Source: Siphlonurus alternatus (lineage: Eukaryota > Arthropoda > Insecta > Ephemeroptera > Siphlonuridae). Taken from it: DNA of 64,000 nt. The notes below the pieces were generated by a model. That model saw only the letters and a program-made list of their open reading frames with translations, was not told where the DNA came from and ran no database searches. The DNA is taken from the NCBI GenBank assembly GCA_949825025.1, contig OX463781.1, positions 24,629,047 through 24,693,046 of the forward strand. The letters are read 5' to 3'. This document shows, piece by piece, positions 27,001-38,313 of the stretch. Each line of letters starts with the position of its first letter. Positions within the stretch are counted from its first letter, which is position 1. A program made the translations under genes and the position numbers.

Positions 27001-29006
27001 GAAAGCGTACCAGTTTAGAAAGCTCAGAAGACCAGGTATTCATGGTGATGATCTTGGTAGGAGGAATCCAGTGCTCATACACCCAGGACAGCTGTTTGAT
27101 GGCAGCGTGTCCCTCAAGAGTGTCTTCCCCTCCAATCAATACACGGTCCGCATGCAGCAGATCTTCTATCGCAGTACCCTCCGCTAGGAACTCTGGGTTA
27201 GAGAGGATCTGGAATGAGATATGTATAACATATTGACTTAGCTGCTGGTTCATGACAGTCCAAACTGCTTGAACTTACCTGATAAGACACTCCTGGCTTG
27301 TTGTTGGCTCGAAGAATAGTGAGAATGGACTCTGCTGCTCGCACTGGTACGGTACTTTTCTCAACAACAATCTTATCTCCTGTTGCCACATCTGCAATCA
27401 TGCGAGCAGCCCCCTCCACATATTTCAGGTCTGCTGCACGCCCCTGCAAAATAAATTAATTTGTGTCTAAGACACACAACTTGGAAAACAGAGAGACTAA
27501 GTTAAGTAATGCCCTGTATTTTTAATTTTGAACAATAAAAGTATGGAGAATAATTCATATAATATTCTCAAAAAATTGATTTTTTAAATCCATGACATAA
27601 ATTTGAAAAGGTTGAAAAAGAAAAAAATATGAAATAAACGATAAAAAATAAAAGAATAATGTACTTAATGTACAATTTTAGAATATATTGTAAATGCAAA
27701 GTAGCCTAAAATCTTAAATATAATTATGATACAGTATGATACAAAAAATAAAGTGAAATTTATCAAGTTAATTATGTAAAATTTGTCTAAAGTTCTAAAC
27801 CTTGACTCAGGTACTTTGGAGCCAAAGAATATTTCTGTTAAAAGATATAAAATGAAATAAATTTAAAACTTCGAGAATGTTCTAAAACTTAATCGCTTAG
27901 AGTTTGAGCAAATTTAAGGGAGCGGTTTTTTCACAACAGCTCCATTTCTGGTTTCCGTCTGTAAGGCTTCATGTTAAACTTCTACCTCAATTTTCACAAA
28001 ACTAGTAAGACACATCCCAGTCAAAATTTGTAAGCCACTTATTGATGGCAAGTTCAAAGTCCCTTGCAACTCCTTCAAATCTTGTTAAATTCAAGGGGGC
28101 CAATTCCAAGATCTCAAATAAATGAGATAATCCTTAAGTAGGAAATCTCAGCTATTGCAGATGAAGGTATTATCTGGAATTCTGGAGTTATTAAGTGTGA
28201 TACTTGAAAGATTAGAAGCAAAATATAAATATATCTTATCACAGTTAAGATTAGAATGGTGTTTATGTATTCTCACTTTTCCCATGCCGAAGGTTTTGGT
28301 TGGAGTGTTGACGGAGATGAATATCAGATCAGCTTCTTGAATTGCTGGCGTGATGTCCGTGGAGAAGAAAAGGTTGCGACCACGGCACTCTCGAACAACG
28401 TCATCTAGCCCAGGCTGAAAATATTAGTCAACTATAAGACTGCTTTCCAATTTTGCCAATTGTAAAAGGCAAATTGTTACAAAAATTTACATGTATGTTT
28501 TGTTCAAAGCAGTTGCACAGTTGCAGCAAAATAAAAAAAAAAGGATGAAAAAAGGGGGAGGAAGAGAGAGAGACTGGTTCCATAAGCTTGGCTGTATTTT
28601 TCTGGATCCATGCATTGCTAAGCTATATTGCAATCATTGCAAGACAGAACCTCTAAACTTTACTTGTGGCAATATAGCACCGGTATATTGTTCAACTGCA
28701 AGAATAGTTTATGAAAGTTTTACCCTGCAATACATGTATTTGTCTTACCTCAATTGATACCTGGTAAGGTTGAAAGTCCCTTTCAATTCTGAGGCAATAA
28801 TATTAACATTCTATGTATACTAGAAAATTACAGCCTTAATTACATACCTCATATATGGGCAGTTTGTCAGAGTTCCACTGGGCGATACGTTCCTTGCTAA
28901 GATCAACGACAGTAACCTTAATGTCAGGACACTTAAGTGCCATCACACTGCACGTGGGTCCTCCCACGTACCCTGCACCAATGCAGCAGATGCGTTGAAT
29001 GACCAT
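24082..29006 (-). CDS. UGDH: UDP-glucose 6-dehydrogenase, complete, 9 exons
   Basis: Oxidises UDP-glucose to UDP-glucuronate with two NAD+ in the cytosol, supplying glycosaminoglycan and proteoglycan synthesis (Drosophila Sugarless). Exons in transcript order: 28848-29006, 28277-28414, 27279-27443, 27011-27208, 26173-26320, 25977-26071, 25417-25620, 24654-24803, 24082-24255. All introns are GT-AG and the exons join to 476 codons plus TAA (human enzyme 494). Residue map: Rossmann motif GAGYVGG at 10-16; SVNTPTKT in exon 2; substrate-loop motif [11 protein letters not shown] starting exon 4; catalytic lysine K219; catalytic cysteine C275 in [10 protein letters not shown]-terminal UDP-binding domain with [13 protein letters not shown] and FDGRKILD. 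The start is the ATG directly before [11 protein letters not shown]; an in-frame ATG 10 codons upstream would only add residues outside the family alignment. Several stretches follow the insect protein closely. No defect seen. Confidence 0.98.
24963..25353. mobile_element. TTAA foldback element type C, copy 1 (UGDH intron 7)
   Basis: TTAAGGTAGAGATAACG on the left is inverted at the right end as CGTTATCTCTACCTTAA. The arms pair for roughly 160 bp each, leaving a loop around CTCCACGGGAAAGCCCTATG. In UGDH pre-mRNA the two arms would form a long RNA hairpin. A related copy in opposite orientation is at 36964-37365. Confidence 0.9.
25847..25916. repeat. (TAAA/CAAA)n low-complexity tract in UGDH intron 6
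   Basis: A tetranucleotide run alternating AATA and AACA units. Confidence 0.9.
27900..28140. repeat. Possible old repeat fragment in UGDH intron 2
   Basis: A short stretch, GTTAAACTTCTACCTCA with neighbours, resembles sequence at about 1258-1300. This suggests a decayed dispersed repeat. The boundaries are unclear. Confidence 0.3.
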
Positions 29007-29774
29007 GGTTATCAAAGAGGAATTAACTGTAATCAAAATAAATAAAACTATTAATTTTTAAGTTAATATATATATACCAACAACAGCAGGCTACACAACT
29101 GGTGAATTGGAAATTAATTTAATACTAGAGTATAGCTAAAAAGTAGAAATAATTATCCATGTAACTAATGATTTTTCATTATTACAATACTATACTAGGG
29201 GCATTAAAATTATATTACAGTGCCCTTAGAAATGGTTGGTTGGTTACCAAAGGTATAACTTGTTTTTTAACATCTTTTACAGTGCTCTCTGGGGCTCCTA
29301 ATCTCTTAATACCTAGTTGCAAGTGGGGCACGTATGATGCACAACATTCTGCGGTCTTAATCACTCCAACAGAGTATAAGACAGACAGAAGCTGCCTTCC
29401 TCCTACCAACTCCATCATATACTAGACATCTAGTACTGTAGTCGGTCACAGTCGGCCCTTAGAAAATGGGAATTACTATTTATATACTGAGATCAAAATA
29501 TATAAAAGAGTTCATTGTGCAGCTATGATAAATGTATATAAAATTATATCATATACCATCTACTTTTTAATACTGTAGCTTCCTTTCAACTGCATACTCA
29601 GCTAGATATTGTTTAATGCCAAGGATGTTTAACTTATGGCAACATTGTATAAATATAATATGTATGTTGTTGTTGTTTTTTTTACCAATGTATAGTTAGC
29701 GCAAGCTATAATAAAGAATAATTTAATTTAATTTATAATGGATGTACTGGTGATACTGGTAAAGCTGCTGATAA
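29007..29774. other. UGDH 5' flank
   Basis: Probable UGDH 5' leader and proximal upstream DNA. No TATA box or non-coding exon can be assigned with confidence. The overlapping short frames at 29168-29425 lie on both strands and show no protein character. Confidence 0.4.
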
Positions 29775-30352
29775 TTAAAGAGGAGTCAGCAAGTTGAGTG
29801 CGCACACACTTTTGCGCATGACGTCATGCACGATGATGTGCACACGAAAAAGTTTCGTCGGCTCCTCAAAAGCTGCGCAGTAGAAATTTATGTAAGTTGC
29901 GCAATACGAGCATCTGCTGAAGTTATATAGTGTTGTTGATCCCGTTGATCCAGTCAGCTGTTAACCCGTAGACCGCAACATTTGAAATGAAAATTTGCCT
30001 CGGATTTTGGTATTGTATCAGAATTTTCTCAAAATTTTTATGAAGAGCTAATAAAAGTTATGACACATTCTGATTCACCATAATATGTTCTATCTTAGAA
30101 TATTTTTTAAACACATTTTAAGGGAAATTGCGAAAGAAATTAAAGTTTGAATAAAAAAGAAGCCACGTTTTTCGAGCGTTAGCATGGAGTAGATGGACGA
30201 AGTCATCGACTTTTAGACCAAATGCTCAGAATTTTTACGAAGGACGGTCTCAACTGATTTCAGATCCTTATTTATGGTGCTCCAAAGTAACTTTTTACAT
30301 GCAAGAGAATGAGCTTTACCATCGGTCAATTTTTCGCTCACTCTACTTTTAT
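29775..30352. mobile_element. TTAA-flanked MITE, copy 2 (UGDH-KCTD9 spacer)
   Basis: Direct-orientation homologue of 14027-14600, starting TTAA then AGAGGAGTCAGC and ending ACTCTACTTTTAT. One TTAA is degraded at the right. Shared landmarks include TCCTCAAAAGCTGCGCAGT and GATCCCGTTGATCCAGTCAG. Confidence 0.85.
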
Positions 30353-30792
30353 TTACCCTCAGGTTTGTATCAAAAGACAACGGAGAAAGTTTGTGACATC
30401 AGGCAATCTTAATTGGATGAGGTGAAATTTAACTCGAGTTAGAGGGAGAGCAGCAGAATTAAGTGATGTGGGTAATATGGATGGTGAACAAGACAAGTAG
30501 AACATGCATGCTGATGGTGAATGGAGGATAATAGTTCATTGCAAGATCAAATACAGGTTTCCGAAGAGTGATATATGCATACTGTAAATGCAGAGACAAT
30601 AAGCCACGTACCATGGCGAGGTCATGTTAAATTTGCTGCTCATGTAAAAATCTAATTTAATTTATATTATCGTACTGTAAGATTTTATAATATATCATTC
30701 CGATGATATACGGCCATGCATCAGCAATACAAACAAGCATAATTAATTACGTACATCAAATTACAAAATATTCACATTCCACTATATGTATG

Positions 30793-31066
30793 AAGGTGCT
30801 TTCACATATTCGAACATCGCTACGGAGTTCCGTAGCAATGCCGTAAGCCTTTCATATATTCTCATTTGTCTGCGGCAGCTGCGGCGGAAAATCATGTGAA
30901 TGCCGTAGCAAAATCAAGATGAGTTTGATTTTGCTACGGCGTGCCTTAGAACCTGCGTAGAACGCCGCAGCAGCAGATCGCGATCTCTACGGCGTGATCA
31001 ACAACTTTACTACGGTGTAGCTACGGCGTGTTTCCGTGGCGATTTTCGAATATGTGAAAGCACCTT
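30793..31066. mobile_element. MITE, 274 bp, AAGGTGCTTTCACATATTCG termini
   Basis: Inverted ends of 22 bp, nearly perfect: AAGGTGCTTTCACATATTCG onward at 30793, complemented up to 31066. The interior is unusually GC-rich for this window and is built from many short CTACGGCG / GCCGTAGC words in both orientations, so it is internally repetitive. Non-coding. Confidence 0.88.
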
Positions 31067-31379
31067 GATATGATGCATACATGTACTGTATGCATACGGG
31101 TATGCATCAAGGTCCCTCTACATTTATGTAATCTTGGGTATGCATATATTATAATATGCAGCTCCATGACAAATGTAATACATATATATATAAATATAGT
31201 TATGCATATTTTATAATATTAATAAGCAATATTTATATCCAACTCTGCGTTAATAAATAAGAGAATACAGTACACTATGCATATTTAATATGCTTATTAA
31301 TTGTATGCCATGCATACATATGCATACGATTGAACATAATATATAATATAATATGCATATTTATATTTTATAGTTACCT

Positions 31380-32337
31380 AACAAAAGGTAGAGGATCTGT
31401 CAGAGAACTCTGACTGGAGTCGCTGCAATTTTATTTTAGTTGCTGCACTGCTGCTGATTGAAAAGTGCTGTATTACTGTATCATAATCAGATCATAATGT
31501 ATGCATACAGTATGCATAATATGTTCTGGGTCGGCATGAAAAGGAGCAACTGACTGAACTGCGTTGAATTATGTGAATGATGTTTTAAGGAACTGATTAG
31601 GCAGATTAGGCTACCCACACCAAAGATAAGCAGCCCACGCAGCACTGCGGCGAAACGTTCTTCGTGAGCAAAGCTCGGCAGCCTCGGCAAGCTGCTGTCT
31701 CTCAAAGTTCTCAAATAAATAGAGTCAAATTTCAACCTCAAACTCAAGTCAAGTGGGCGGGGCTGGCGAGGCGGAAACAAGGATTTTCTACACCATGGAT
31801 AGGCTACGTCTAGCATTATAGCTACTGAGGCAAAAGGCCATGGTATCATGGCCGCCGAGCGCAATATTTTGTATTGTTTTGGCTTCACAGGCCATGGTAA
31901 GATGGTGGACATTCTATTGTAACCACCACCCACTTCCTCCTCACGACCTTGCCTCACCAAGGACACTGTAGCGTCCTTGTGCCTCACTGACGATAGTGCC
32001 CCCACCTATCCATATAACAGAAAATCCTTGGGCGGAAACATGATACGGAAAGAGAACGGAAGAGAAGTTTATGACGTCATTGACAGCTGACTGTCTTGAA
32101 CCGCTGCGTAAACATCGATGACATCGATGATCGATCCAAAATCCCAACAAGTAAAAGTATCCAAACCACCAGCAGGATCCAAACTATCCAAATTAAGTTA
32201 AAGTTATTCAGTTTTGTGTATTATTTAGCTTATTTTTGCAATAAACAGTAATTACAACATCTGTGTGTGCTTAAGGGAAATGTTATAAACTTAATTTATA
32301 TTTATCAACTTGCGCAACTATTAATCAGAATTCAGAA
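31380..32337. promoter_or_regulatory. GC-richer divergent spacer, candidate UGDH/KCTD9 promoter region
   Basis: Between the oppositely transcribed UGDH and KCTD9, the stretch 31600-32110 is clearly richer in GC than the surrounding DNA. It contains GGGCGG-type words, several CCATGG/GCCATG palindromes and a cluster of overlapping ATCGAT words at 32113-32135 (ATCGATGACATCGATGATCG). That composition and position suit promoter DNA for one or both genes. A minus-strand open frame of 172 codons (31487-32005) lies here but shows no recognisable domain. Confidence 0.4.
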
Positions 32338-35300
32338 ATGAAGCGAGTCGTTTTATTCAGGAATGGAACCGACGTTGATGGAAAGGTACATAATTTTAAG
32401 CTTCAGGACATTCAGGAGGACTTAAATGATTGACTGGTGAATAAAGTTCTCCCGACTATTTTTATAACAGACATACACATGCATACTGTACACTGTACAT
32501 TGTACAGTATATACAGTATGTATACAGTATGCATACGCATATATATAGTATGTATACGTACATCAGTATGCATACAGTATGAAGTACATATCATACATAA
32601 CATAAGAAGTAATAATAATAAAATTAACGCGGCAAATGTGGCTACGCCACGGTGGCTCGCGAAGGGTTTGCTTGTGTCAAAACCCCTCTTAAACAACTCG
32701 TAACTCTCCGCTTCAACAACTTCTGCCTTCAGCAAATTCCACTCGTGCAGTCCTGTTAATGAAGGAATATTTTCCCACATCACTTCTACTGCCGACAAAA
32801 TCCAACTTCCAACTGTGATCACTCCTTTCAATGTAAACACCTCTCTTAATACGAGAGTTCAACTCCCTCCAACCCTCACTATTTCTTGTTATTTTATACA
32901 TAATTAGATTTAGATTTAACAATCTGCGGCAAATGTGGCTAAACCACGGTGGCTCGCAATATAGTGCTCAACGCACTCTTAAATCCCCCGTAACTCTCCG
33001 CCCCCACCACCTCGGACGGCAGGGAGTTCCACTCCCTCACTGTTTGGTTTATGAAGGAGTACTTTCCCACATCACTTCCACTGCCCCTGAACTCCAGTTT
33101 CCACTGATGATCCCCCCTCCCAATATATCTACCTTTCCTAGTTCTGTCACTAAACTCGCTCCAACCTGCCATCTCCCTGTTAACTTTAAACAAATTTCCT
33201 AATCGGTTGTATCTTCTCCTTTCCTTGAGTGGCTCCCACTCCAAAGTCTGAATCATTTTCGACACGCTTTCATAATCCTTCCACACCTTTTTGTCATCTG
33301 CAACTAATCTCTATTTTCTCATTCTACCCATAACTCTTCTAGCAGCCCTCCTCTGAACCTTTTCCAACTCCTTCTTTCCAATCTGCCTATACGGATCCCA
33401 CACACTACATGCATACTCCAGTATTGGTGTATTGGTCTCACTAAGGTCTTATAGGCCTTGTCTCTGACAAATACAGTCACCCCTTTCAGATTTCTTATAA
33501 CGAACTCCAAATTTCTCCTTCCCTTTGACGTTACATACCTAATATGCTCATTCCAATTCAGCTCTCTCTGAAGAAACACCCCAAGGTATTTACATTTATC
33601 GTCCTCCCTAAGTACCTCTCCTCTCATTAGGTATACTGCTTCTTCTTTTACTCTTTTCCTACTGAAATTAACTACCGAACATTTGCCAACATTATTACTC
33701 ATACCATTTTTGTCCACCCACCTACCTACAGTGTCTAGATCTTCTTGCAGCTTCCTCTTATCTTCCTCATTTACTATTTTCCTATACAAAACACTATCAT
33801 CAGCAAACAACCTCTTTAAAGAATCTACTCCCTCCGGCAAATCTTCAATAAAAATAAAAAACAAGATTGGTCCGAGGACGCTCCCCTGCGGAACTCCTGA
33901 GGTCACCCTAATCTCATCCGAAAAAGTTGATCCAATCTTCACTCTTTGAACCCTATCCCTTAGAAAATCCTGTATCAAGTCAACCAAGCATTCATCAAGC
34001 ATACACTTCCTCCTTAATTGATCTATCACGATGCTATGCGGAACCTTATCAAAAGCCGTCTCAAAGTCCAGAAACACCTCATGCATTTCCCCTTTACTGT
34101 CTAAGCAATCTGCTATATATAGTTGCTGCACAAAACCCAACAGCTGGGTATCACAAGAATAATGTTTTCTAAATCCGTGCTGCCTTTTGCTAAAGAACTT
34201 TTGGTTCTCTAGCTCTCTCATCATAAACCGAACAATTACTTTTTCCATAACTTTGGAAACCACCGAGGTCAAGCTGACCGGTCGATAATTTTTTGCTTCA
34301 CATTTAGCACCGCCCTTATAAATGGGAGTTACAGTACCCATGCTTCCCTCCATCCATGCAGGATGACGCCTACATTTAAAATAGCCTTGAACAAAAACGT
34401 TTGATATCTACAATGCATACCTATATTAAGCTTTAAAAAGGCCATCTGGGCCAGCTGCCTTCCCTGTAGTCAGAGACTTTAGCGCCCTTTGTACATCTTT
34501 GAACCTAATTTTAAACTTCTTCTTATCACCCAAATTAGCATTACCGTTAGAATCCTCATTTTGTCTCTCATCTGCTACGTCGCTAACCTCCCCTGCCCCC
34601 AAATCCTCTTAAAAAACTGCTTGATATTGCCTGGCACATGCATCTGCCTTCTCCTTATCTGTAGTATGCCCCCCCCCCCCCCCGCTATCTTTTAGCACTG
34701 GTATCTGATTTCCTGCTAGCCGAAGTCCCTTCACATGCTGATACATTCTTCTCCAACTACCACTTTTATCCCTCTCATCAAACATTTTTTTCATAAACTC
34801 ATTTTCAGAACGCACCTTGGCAGTGTTAAGTTCTATCTCCGCTTTTTTAACACTGTATATTACAGTATAACTGATTATAACATTATATTTTTCCTTAAAG
34901 GTGTACAAAAGTGAATACTATATTTTCATATTCGGGCAGCTAAGAATTATTCTGATATCTCTGTGACTCAATATTTTTGTACAATGCCTTATAGTTATTT
35001 TACAATTAATTATTTAGTTTTAAAAGTGAGTTCAAAAGCCGTTGGTTGATTCAAGTCGGTGCGCGCCCGCAGCAGCCGCTGATACGACGAGAATCTCTCA
35101 CGAATCATGGAAACCTCCTCCCGCCCCTTTCTTATTGTATCACCGGCCGCTGCAGGCGCGCACCGGCTTGAATCAATCAACGGCCTTAGAATTCACTTTT
35201 CAAACTAAATACAGTAGTTAATTGTAAAATAACTAGGCATCGTATGAAAATATTGAGTTACAGGGATATCAGAATAATTCTTGTATGTAAAAAAAGTATT

Positions 35301-36544
35301 CACTTTGGTACATTTACAAATTACCGGTAGAGTATGTAGAAAATTTTGTGGTATGGAATGTATAATCATCATGTTAAAAATTTATTTATATATTTCAGGT
35401 TTTCCTGGTGACTCATTCAATAGAAGAACTTCTCACAGCAGCAAGTGCAAAATTCGGTCTGCAAGCAAAGCGTCTTTTTACGGCCCAAGGAGGAGAAATA
35501 GATGATGTAAAACTTATGCGGGATGATGATGTTCTCTATGTCTCGGAAGGTGAAGCATTTGAGGATATGTCAAAACAAGTTGGGAAGCCTACGTCATCTG
35601 CATCTGCTGCGTCTTCCACTTCTGATAGCAGTGACTGGATTGTTCTGAATGTCGGAGGCACCAGATTTACTACTACTCGCTCGACATTAATCAGTAAAGA
35701 ACCTTCGAGTATGCTAGCTCGAATGTTTGCAAGTAGCCAGACAGGTATGACACCTAGTAATCAAGATGATACAGGTGCTTATCTAATTGATCGCAGTCCT
35801 TCTTATTTTGAGCCAATTTTAAATTTCCTAAGGCATGGTCGTCTTGTGTATGATACAAATGTCAATCCTGAAGGTTTATTAGAAGAAGCTAGATTTTTTG
35901 GGGTTGAATCATTAATACCACAATTAGAAAGCATGGTTTCATCATCTCATAGATCACGAGATAACGCACCGTTAGGAAGACGTGATGTTGTCAATGCTCT
36001 AATCATTACTCCATTTACTACAGAGCTTCGATTTCAAGGCGTTAACCTTGCCGGATCAGATTTATCACGCCTGGATTTACGATATATTAACTTCAAGTAT
36101 GCTTGCTTGCATGGGTGTAGGATCATGGGAGCTAACTTGAGCTGGTGTTGCTTAGAAAGGGCAGATTTGAGCCACTCGCAGCTTGATGGAGCACAGTTAT
36201 TGGGAGTCAAAATGCTGTGCGCCAATCTGGAAGGAGCAAATCTCAGAGGATGTAATTTTGAAGATCCGGCTGGTAGCCGGGCAAACATGGAAAGTGTTAA
36301 TTTGAAAGGTGCAAATTTGGAAGGAAGCAATATGGCTGGGGTTAATTTACGTGTTGCTACTCTAAAAAATGCTAATTTACAAAATTGTGTTTTAAGAGCT
36401 GCAGTTCTAGCAGGTGCTGATCTTGAAAATTGTGATCTCTCTGGTAGTGATTTACATGAAGCTAATCTACGTGGAGCAAACTTAAAAGATGCAGCTTTTG
36501 AGTTAATGCTTACTCCATTACATATGTCACAAACCATTCGTTAA
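32338..36544 (+). CDS. KCTD9: KCTD9-like BTB/pentapeptide-repeat protein, complete, 2 exons
   Basis: Family members act as adaptors for Cullin-3 ubiquitin ligases; the substrate here is unknown. Exon 1 is 32338-32385 (16 codons, MKRVVLFRNGTDVDGK), and exon 2 is 35399-36544 with the TAA stop. The product is 397 residues against 389 in human KCTD9. The N-terminus (about 1-75) matches the KHA/ubiquitin-like domain of KCTD9. The BTB domain starts at DWIVLNVGGTRF (about 94) and includes LIDRSPSYFEPILNFLRHG. From about 230 to 380 the chain is a run of A(D/N)Lxx pentapeptides that should fold as a right-handed beta-helix, ending with the conserved LTPLHMSQ tail. A linker of about 20 Ser/Ala residues precedes the BTB. 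The 3-kb intron holds LINE debris and a foldback element. No defect seen. Confidence 0.97.
32628..32918 (-). pseudogene. LINE 3'-end fragment in KCTD9 intron 1, copy A
   Basis: On the minus strand it encodes pieces of the same C-terminus as the neighbouring LINE copy: RSDHSWKLDFVGSRSDVGKY, then WENIPSL and LLKAEVVEAESYELFKRGF-like segments separated by frameshifts. It ends at GCGAGCCACCGTGGCGTAGC followed by a short ATT-rich tail (about 32600-32627), as in CR1/L2-type LINEs. Severely 5'-truncated. Confidence 0.8.
32919..34890 (-). pseudogene. 5'-truncated CR1/Jockey-type LINE with reverse transcriptase, copy B
   Basis: About 2 kb of a non-LTR retrotransposon, antisense in KCTD9 intron 1. The reading order on the minus strand is a pre-RT segment (34609-34860, KAEIELNTAKVRSEN), then RT (34353 down to 33319) with NYRPVSLTS, DFETAFDKVPH, GVPQGSVLGP and the catalytic FADD box, then the LINE C-terminus (33286-32939) with GRGDHQWKLEF and LPSEVV. 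Frames shift at a 17-base C run near 34670 and between RT and C-terminus, and no endonuclease domain is present. It is therefore inactive. Its 3' end abuts copy A. Confidence 0.93.
34895..35317. mobile_element. Foldback element in KCTD9 intron 1, 82 bp before exon 2
   Basis: TTAAAGGTGTACAAAAGTG on the left is mirrored at the right by CACTTTGGTACATTTA. The arms continue through GAATTATTCTGATATC and GATATCAGAATAATTC. Inner arms GATTCAAGTCGGTGCGCGCC and its counterpart near 35160 surround a GC-rich loop. The right end lies 82 bp upstream of coding exon 2. It truncates or abuts the LINE 5' side. Confidence 0.85.
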
Positions 36545-36963
36545 AATTGTTGCAAGCATGATTATCTGTCTGTTAGATATTAGGCTTATTGTGGCATGTA
36601 CAAACTTAGCTCATAAGTGTCTTAATATATAGAGGTATTAAATGTACTAATATTCATCAACTTAGATCTTAATTATATCTCTACTTTTGCCTTACACAAA
36701 ATCATTACGTCTTTCGTACTAAAAACTACTGCATTACAAAGAAAAGAAGCAATTGTCTTGCTGTAGTGTCAACCTATTATTGCATATTTTCCTCCTTCTT
36801 AAATTATATAGAAATTTAAAGCATTCTTTAGAGGCAGCATGCTTATCAGTATGTGGAGACTGGGTTATTTTTTTTTTCTTTTGAAAACTTGAAGTGCACA
36901 ATTTCATTTTTAATTTTTGACCTTTATAGGCGGTTGTTGATCTTTATATCTATACATAGGGGC
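36545..36963 (+). other. KCTD9 3' flank / probable 3' UTR
   Basis: AT-rich sequence directly after the KCTD9 stop. No canonical AATAAA is evident, so the transcript end cannot be placed. Confidence 0.4.
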
Positions 36964-37365
36964 TTAACAGGAAGATAAAACGGATCAGCTGATCCATGTA
37001 GTCCCACTTGGCATTAACCTTAGCAGACACAAAAATTCTGAAATTTTTTTGAGAGACAGATTTTAGTACTTACCTTAAAGCCACAGAAAAAAATTCAAAA
37101 ACAATTATTTTATCCTTTTTTTTTTTTTTTTTTAATTTTTAGCATAGGGCTTTCCCACGGAGAGCCAAACTAAAATACAGTATTAATTTAAAAAATCAAA
37201 TTGAAGAATTGTTTTGAAATTTTTTTGTGGATTCTAGGTACTGTACTAAAATCTGTCCCTCAAAAAAAATTCAGAATTTTTGTGTGTCTGCTAAGGTTTA
37301 CATGCTAATTAAATGGGACTATATCAATCAGCTGATCCGTGTTGGCAGTGTTACCTTACCCTTAA
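36964..37365. mobile_element. TTAA foldback element type C, copy 2
   Basis: TTAA at 36964 and at 37362-37365. The right end reads GTTACCTTACCCTTAA, the same terminus as type B elements. The centre (AGCATAGGGCTTTCCCACGG) is the reverse complement of the centre of the UGDH-intron copy at 24963, so the two are the same family in opposite orientation. Arms are imperfect but extensive. Confidence 0.85.
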
Positions 37366-37555
37366 GTACAATAAGCCAGTTTATGAACCTTAATATCACA
37401 ATGGTTTGGTTGTTTGGAAGTTTAAAATCTCTACCATAAACATATTCTGATCTATACTGTTTTCATGAATTTGTACAACTCATGTAATGCAATTTTTATC
37501 AACCATATCTATGCTAATCATCATATTGTGAATGCTACATTAAATGTTTTAAAAT

Positions 37556-38313
37556 ATAATGGACAATTTGCATCAATTTTTTTTATTAGCTCAATCGAAA
37601 GAGGAGGTCTAAAAATACACGTATGAATTTTATGAGATTTTTATTTGTACTGTATCAGGGCTAAAATAGATATGTAAATAAGTCACGTGACCTGGAGGTG
37701 GCACCCGTGACGCATATTAAACGTCATTGAACTGTCTGGTCAAGCAAACGATTGTCAATATAACGCTTGTAAACAATAAATTAATTGTTGCTTGTTTCCA
37801 TAGCAACGTGCTTGTTAACAAAGATTCTTTCCCTTGGCCAAGAAGGATGAAGATGAAAAACGTGTGATCTGGACAGAACCGGCAACACTGTAAAAAAAAC
37901 TTCAACAAATTAAAAAGTCCCTCTTCCGAATTTTGCTTTCCGGTTTCATTAAAAATTAATTAAGTCCCCCTCCCGATTTTCGCTTTCCGGTTTCTTCTGA
38001 TTAAAAAATCTTCTAGGGGTCAGATATAAACTTGGCAACGTTTTCACGTTTTTCCACTCTCATTATTCTTGGCTGTAAGTCAGATTAGCTTACAAGCGTT
38101 ATAAAGTCTATTGTTTATTTGACCGAACAGTTCAATGACGTCATAGGCTTCACGGGCGCCGCCTTAAGATCATGTGACCTCTTTACATCTATCTTTTAGC
38201 CATGATGCAGTACAAATAAAAATATCATAAAATTCACAGGTGTATTTTTCGACCTCCTCTTTCGATTGAGCTAGTAAAAAAAAAAAAAAAAAATGATGCA
38301 AATTGTCCATTAT
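37556..38313. mobile_element. 758-bp foldback element type D
   Basis: ATAATGGACAATTTGCATCA at 37556 is perfectly mirrored at 38294-38313. The arms share AGCTCAATCGAAAGAGG, the AAATTCATA and TGTACTGTATC regions and others over more than 150 bp. The interior contains two near-direct segments CTTCCGAATTTTGCTTTCCGG (about 37923 and 37973), and GTTTCCATAGCAAC (37794-37807), which resembles an RFX X-box. TATA and TATG flanks would allow a TA duplication. A terminal fragment of the family is at 39321-39396. Confidence 0.85.

Noticed and set aside
31487..32005. Minus-strand open frame of 172 codons in the UGDH-KCTD9 spacer
   Set aside because: No domain or family resemblance. It runs from the GC-richer promoter-like stretch into AT-rich DNA without a composition change fitting a coding exon; regulatory DNA is more likely.
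36034..36537. Minus-strand 167-codon frame under KCTD9
   Set aside because: Shadow of the pentapeptide-repeat coding strand, whose biased codons leave the antisense frame open.
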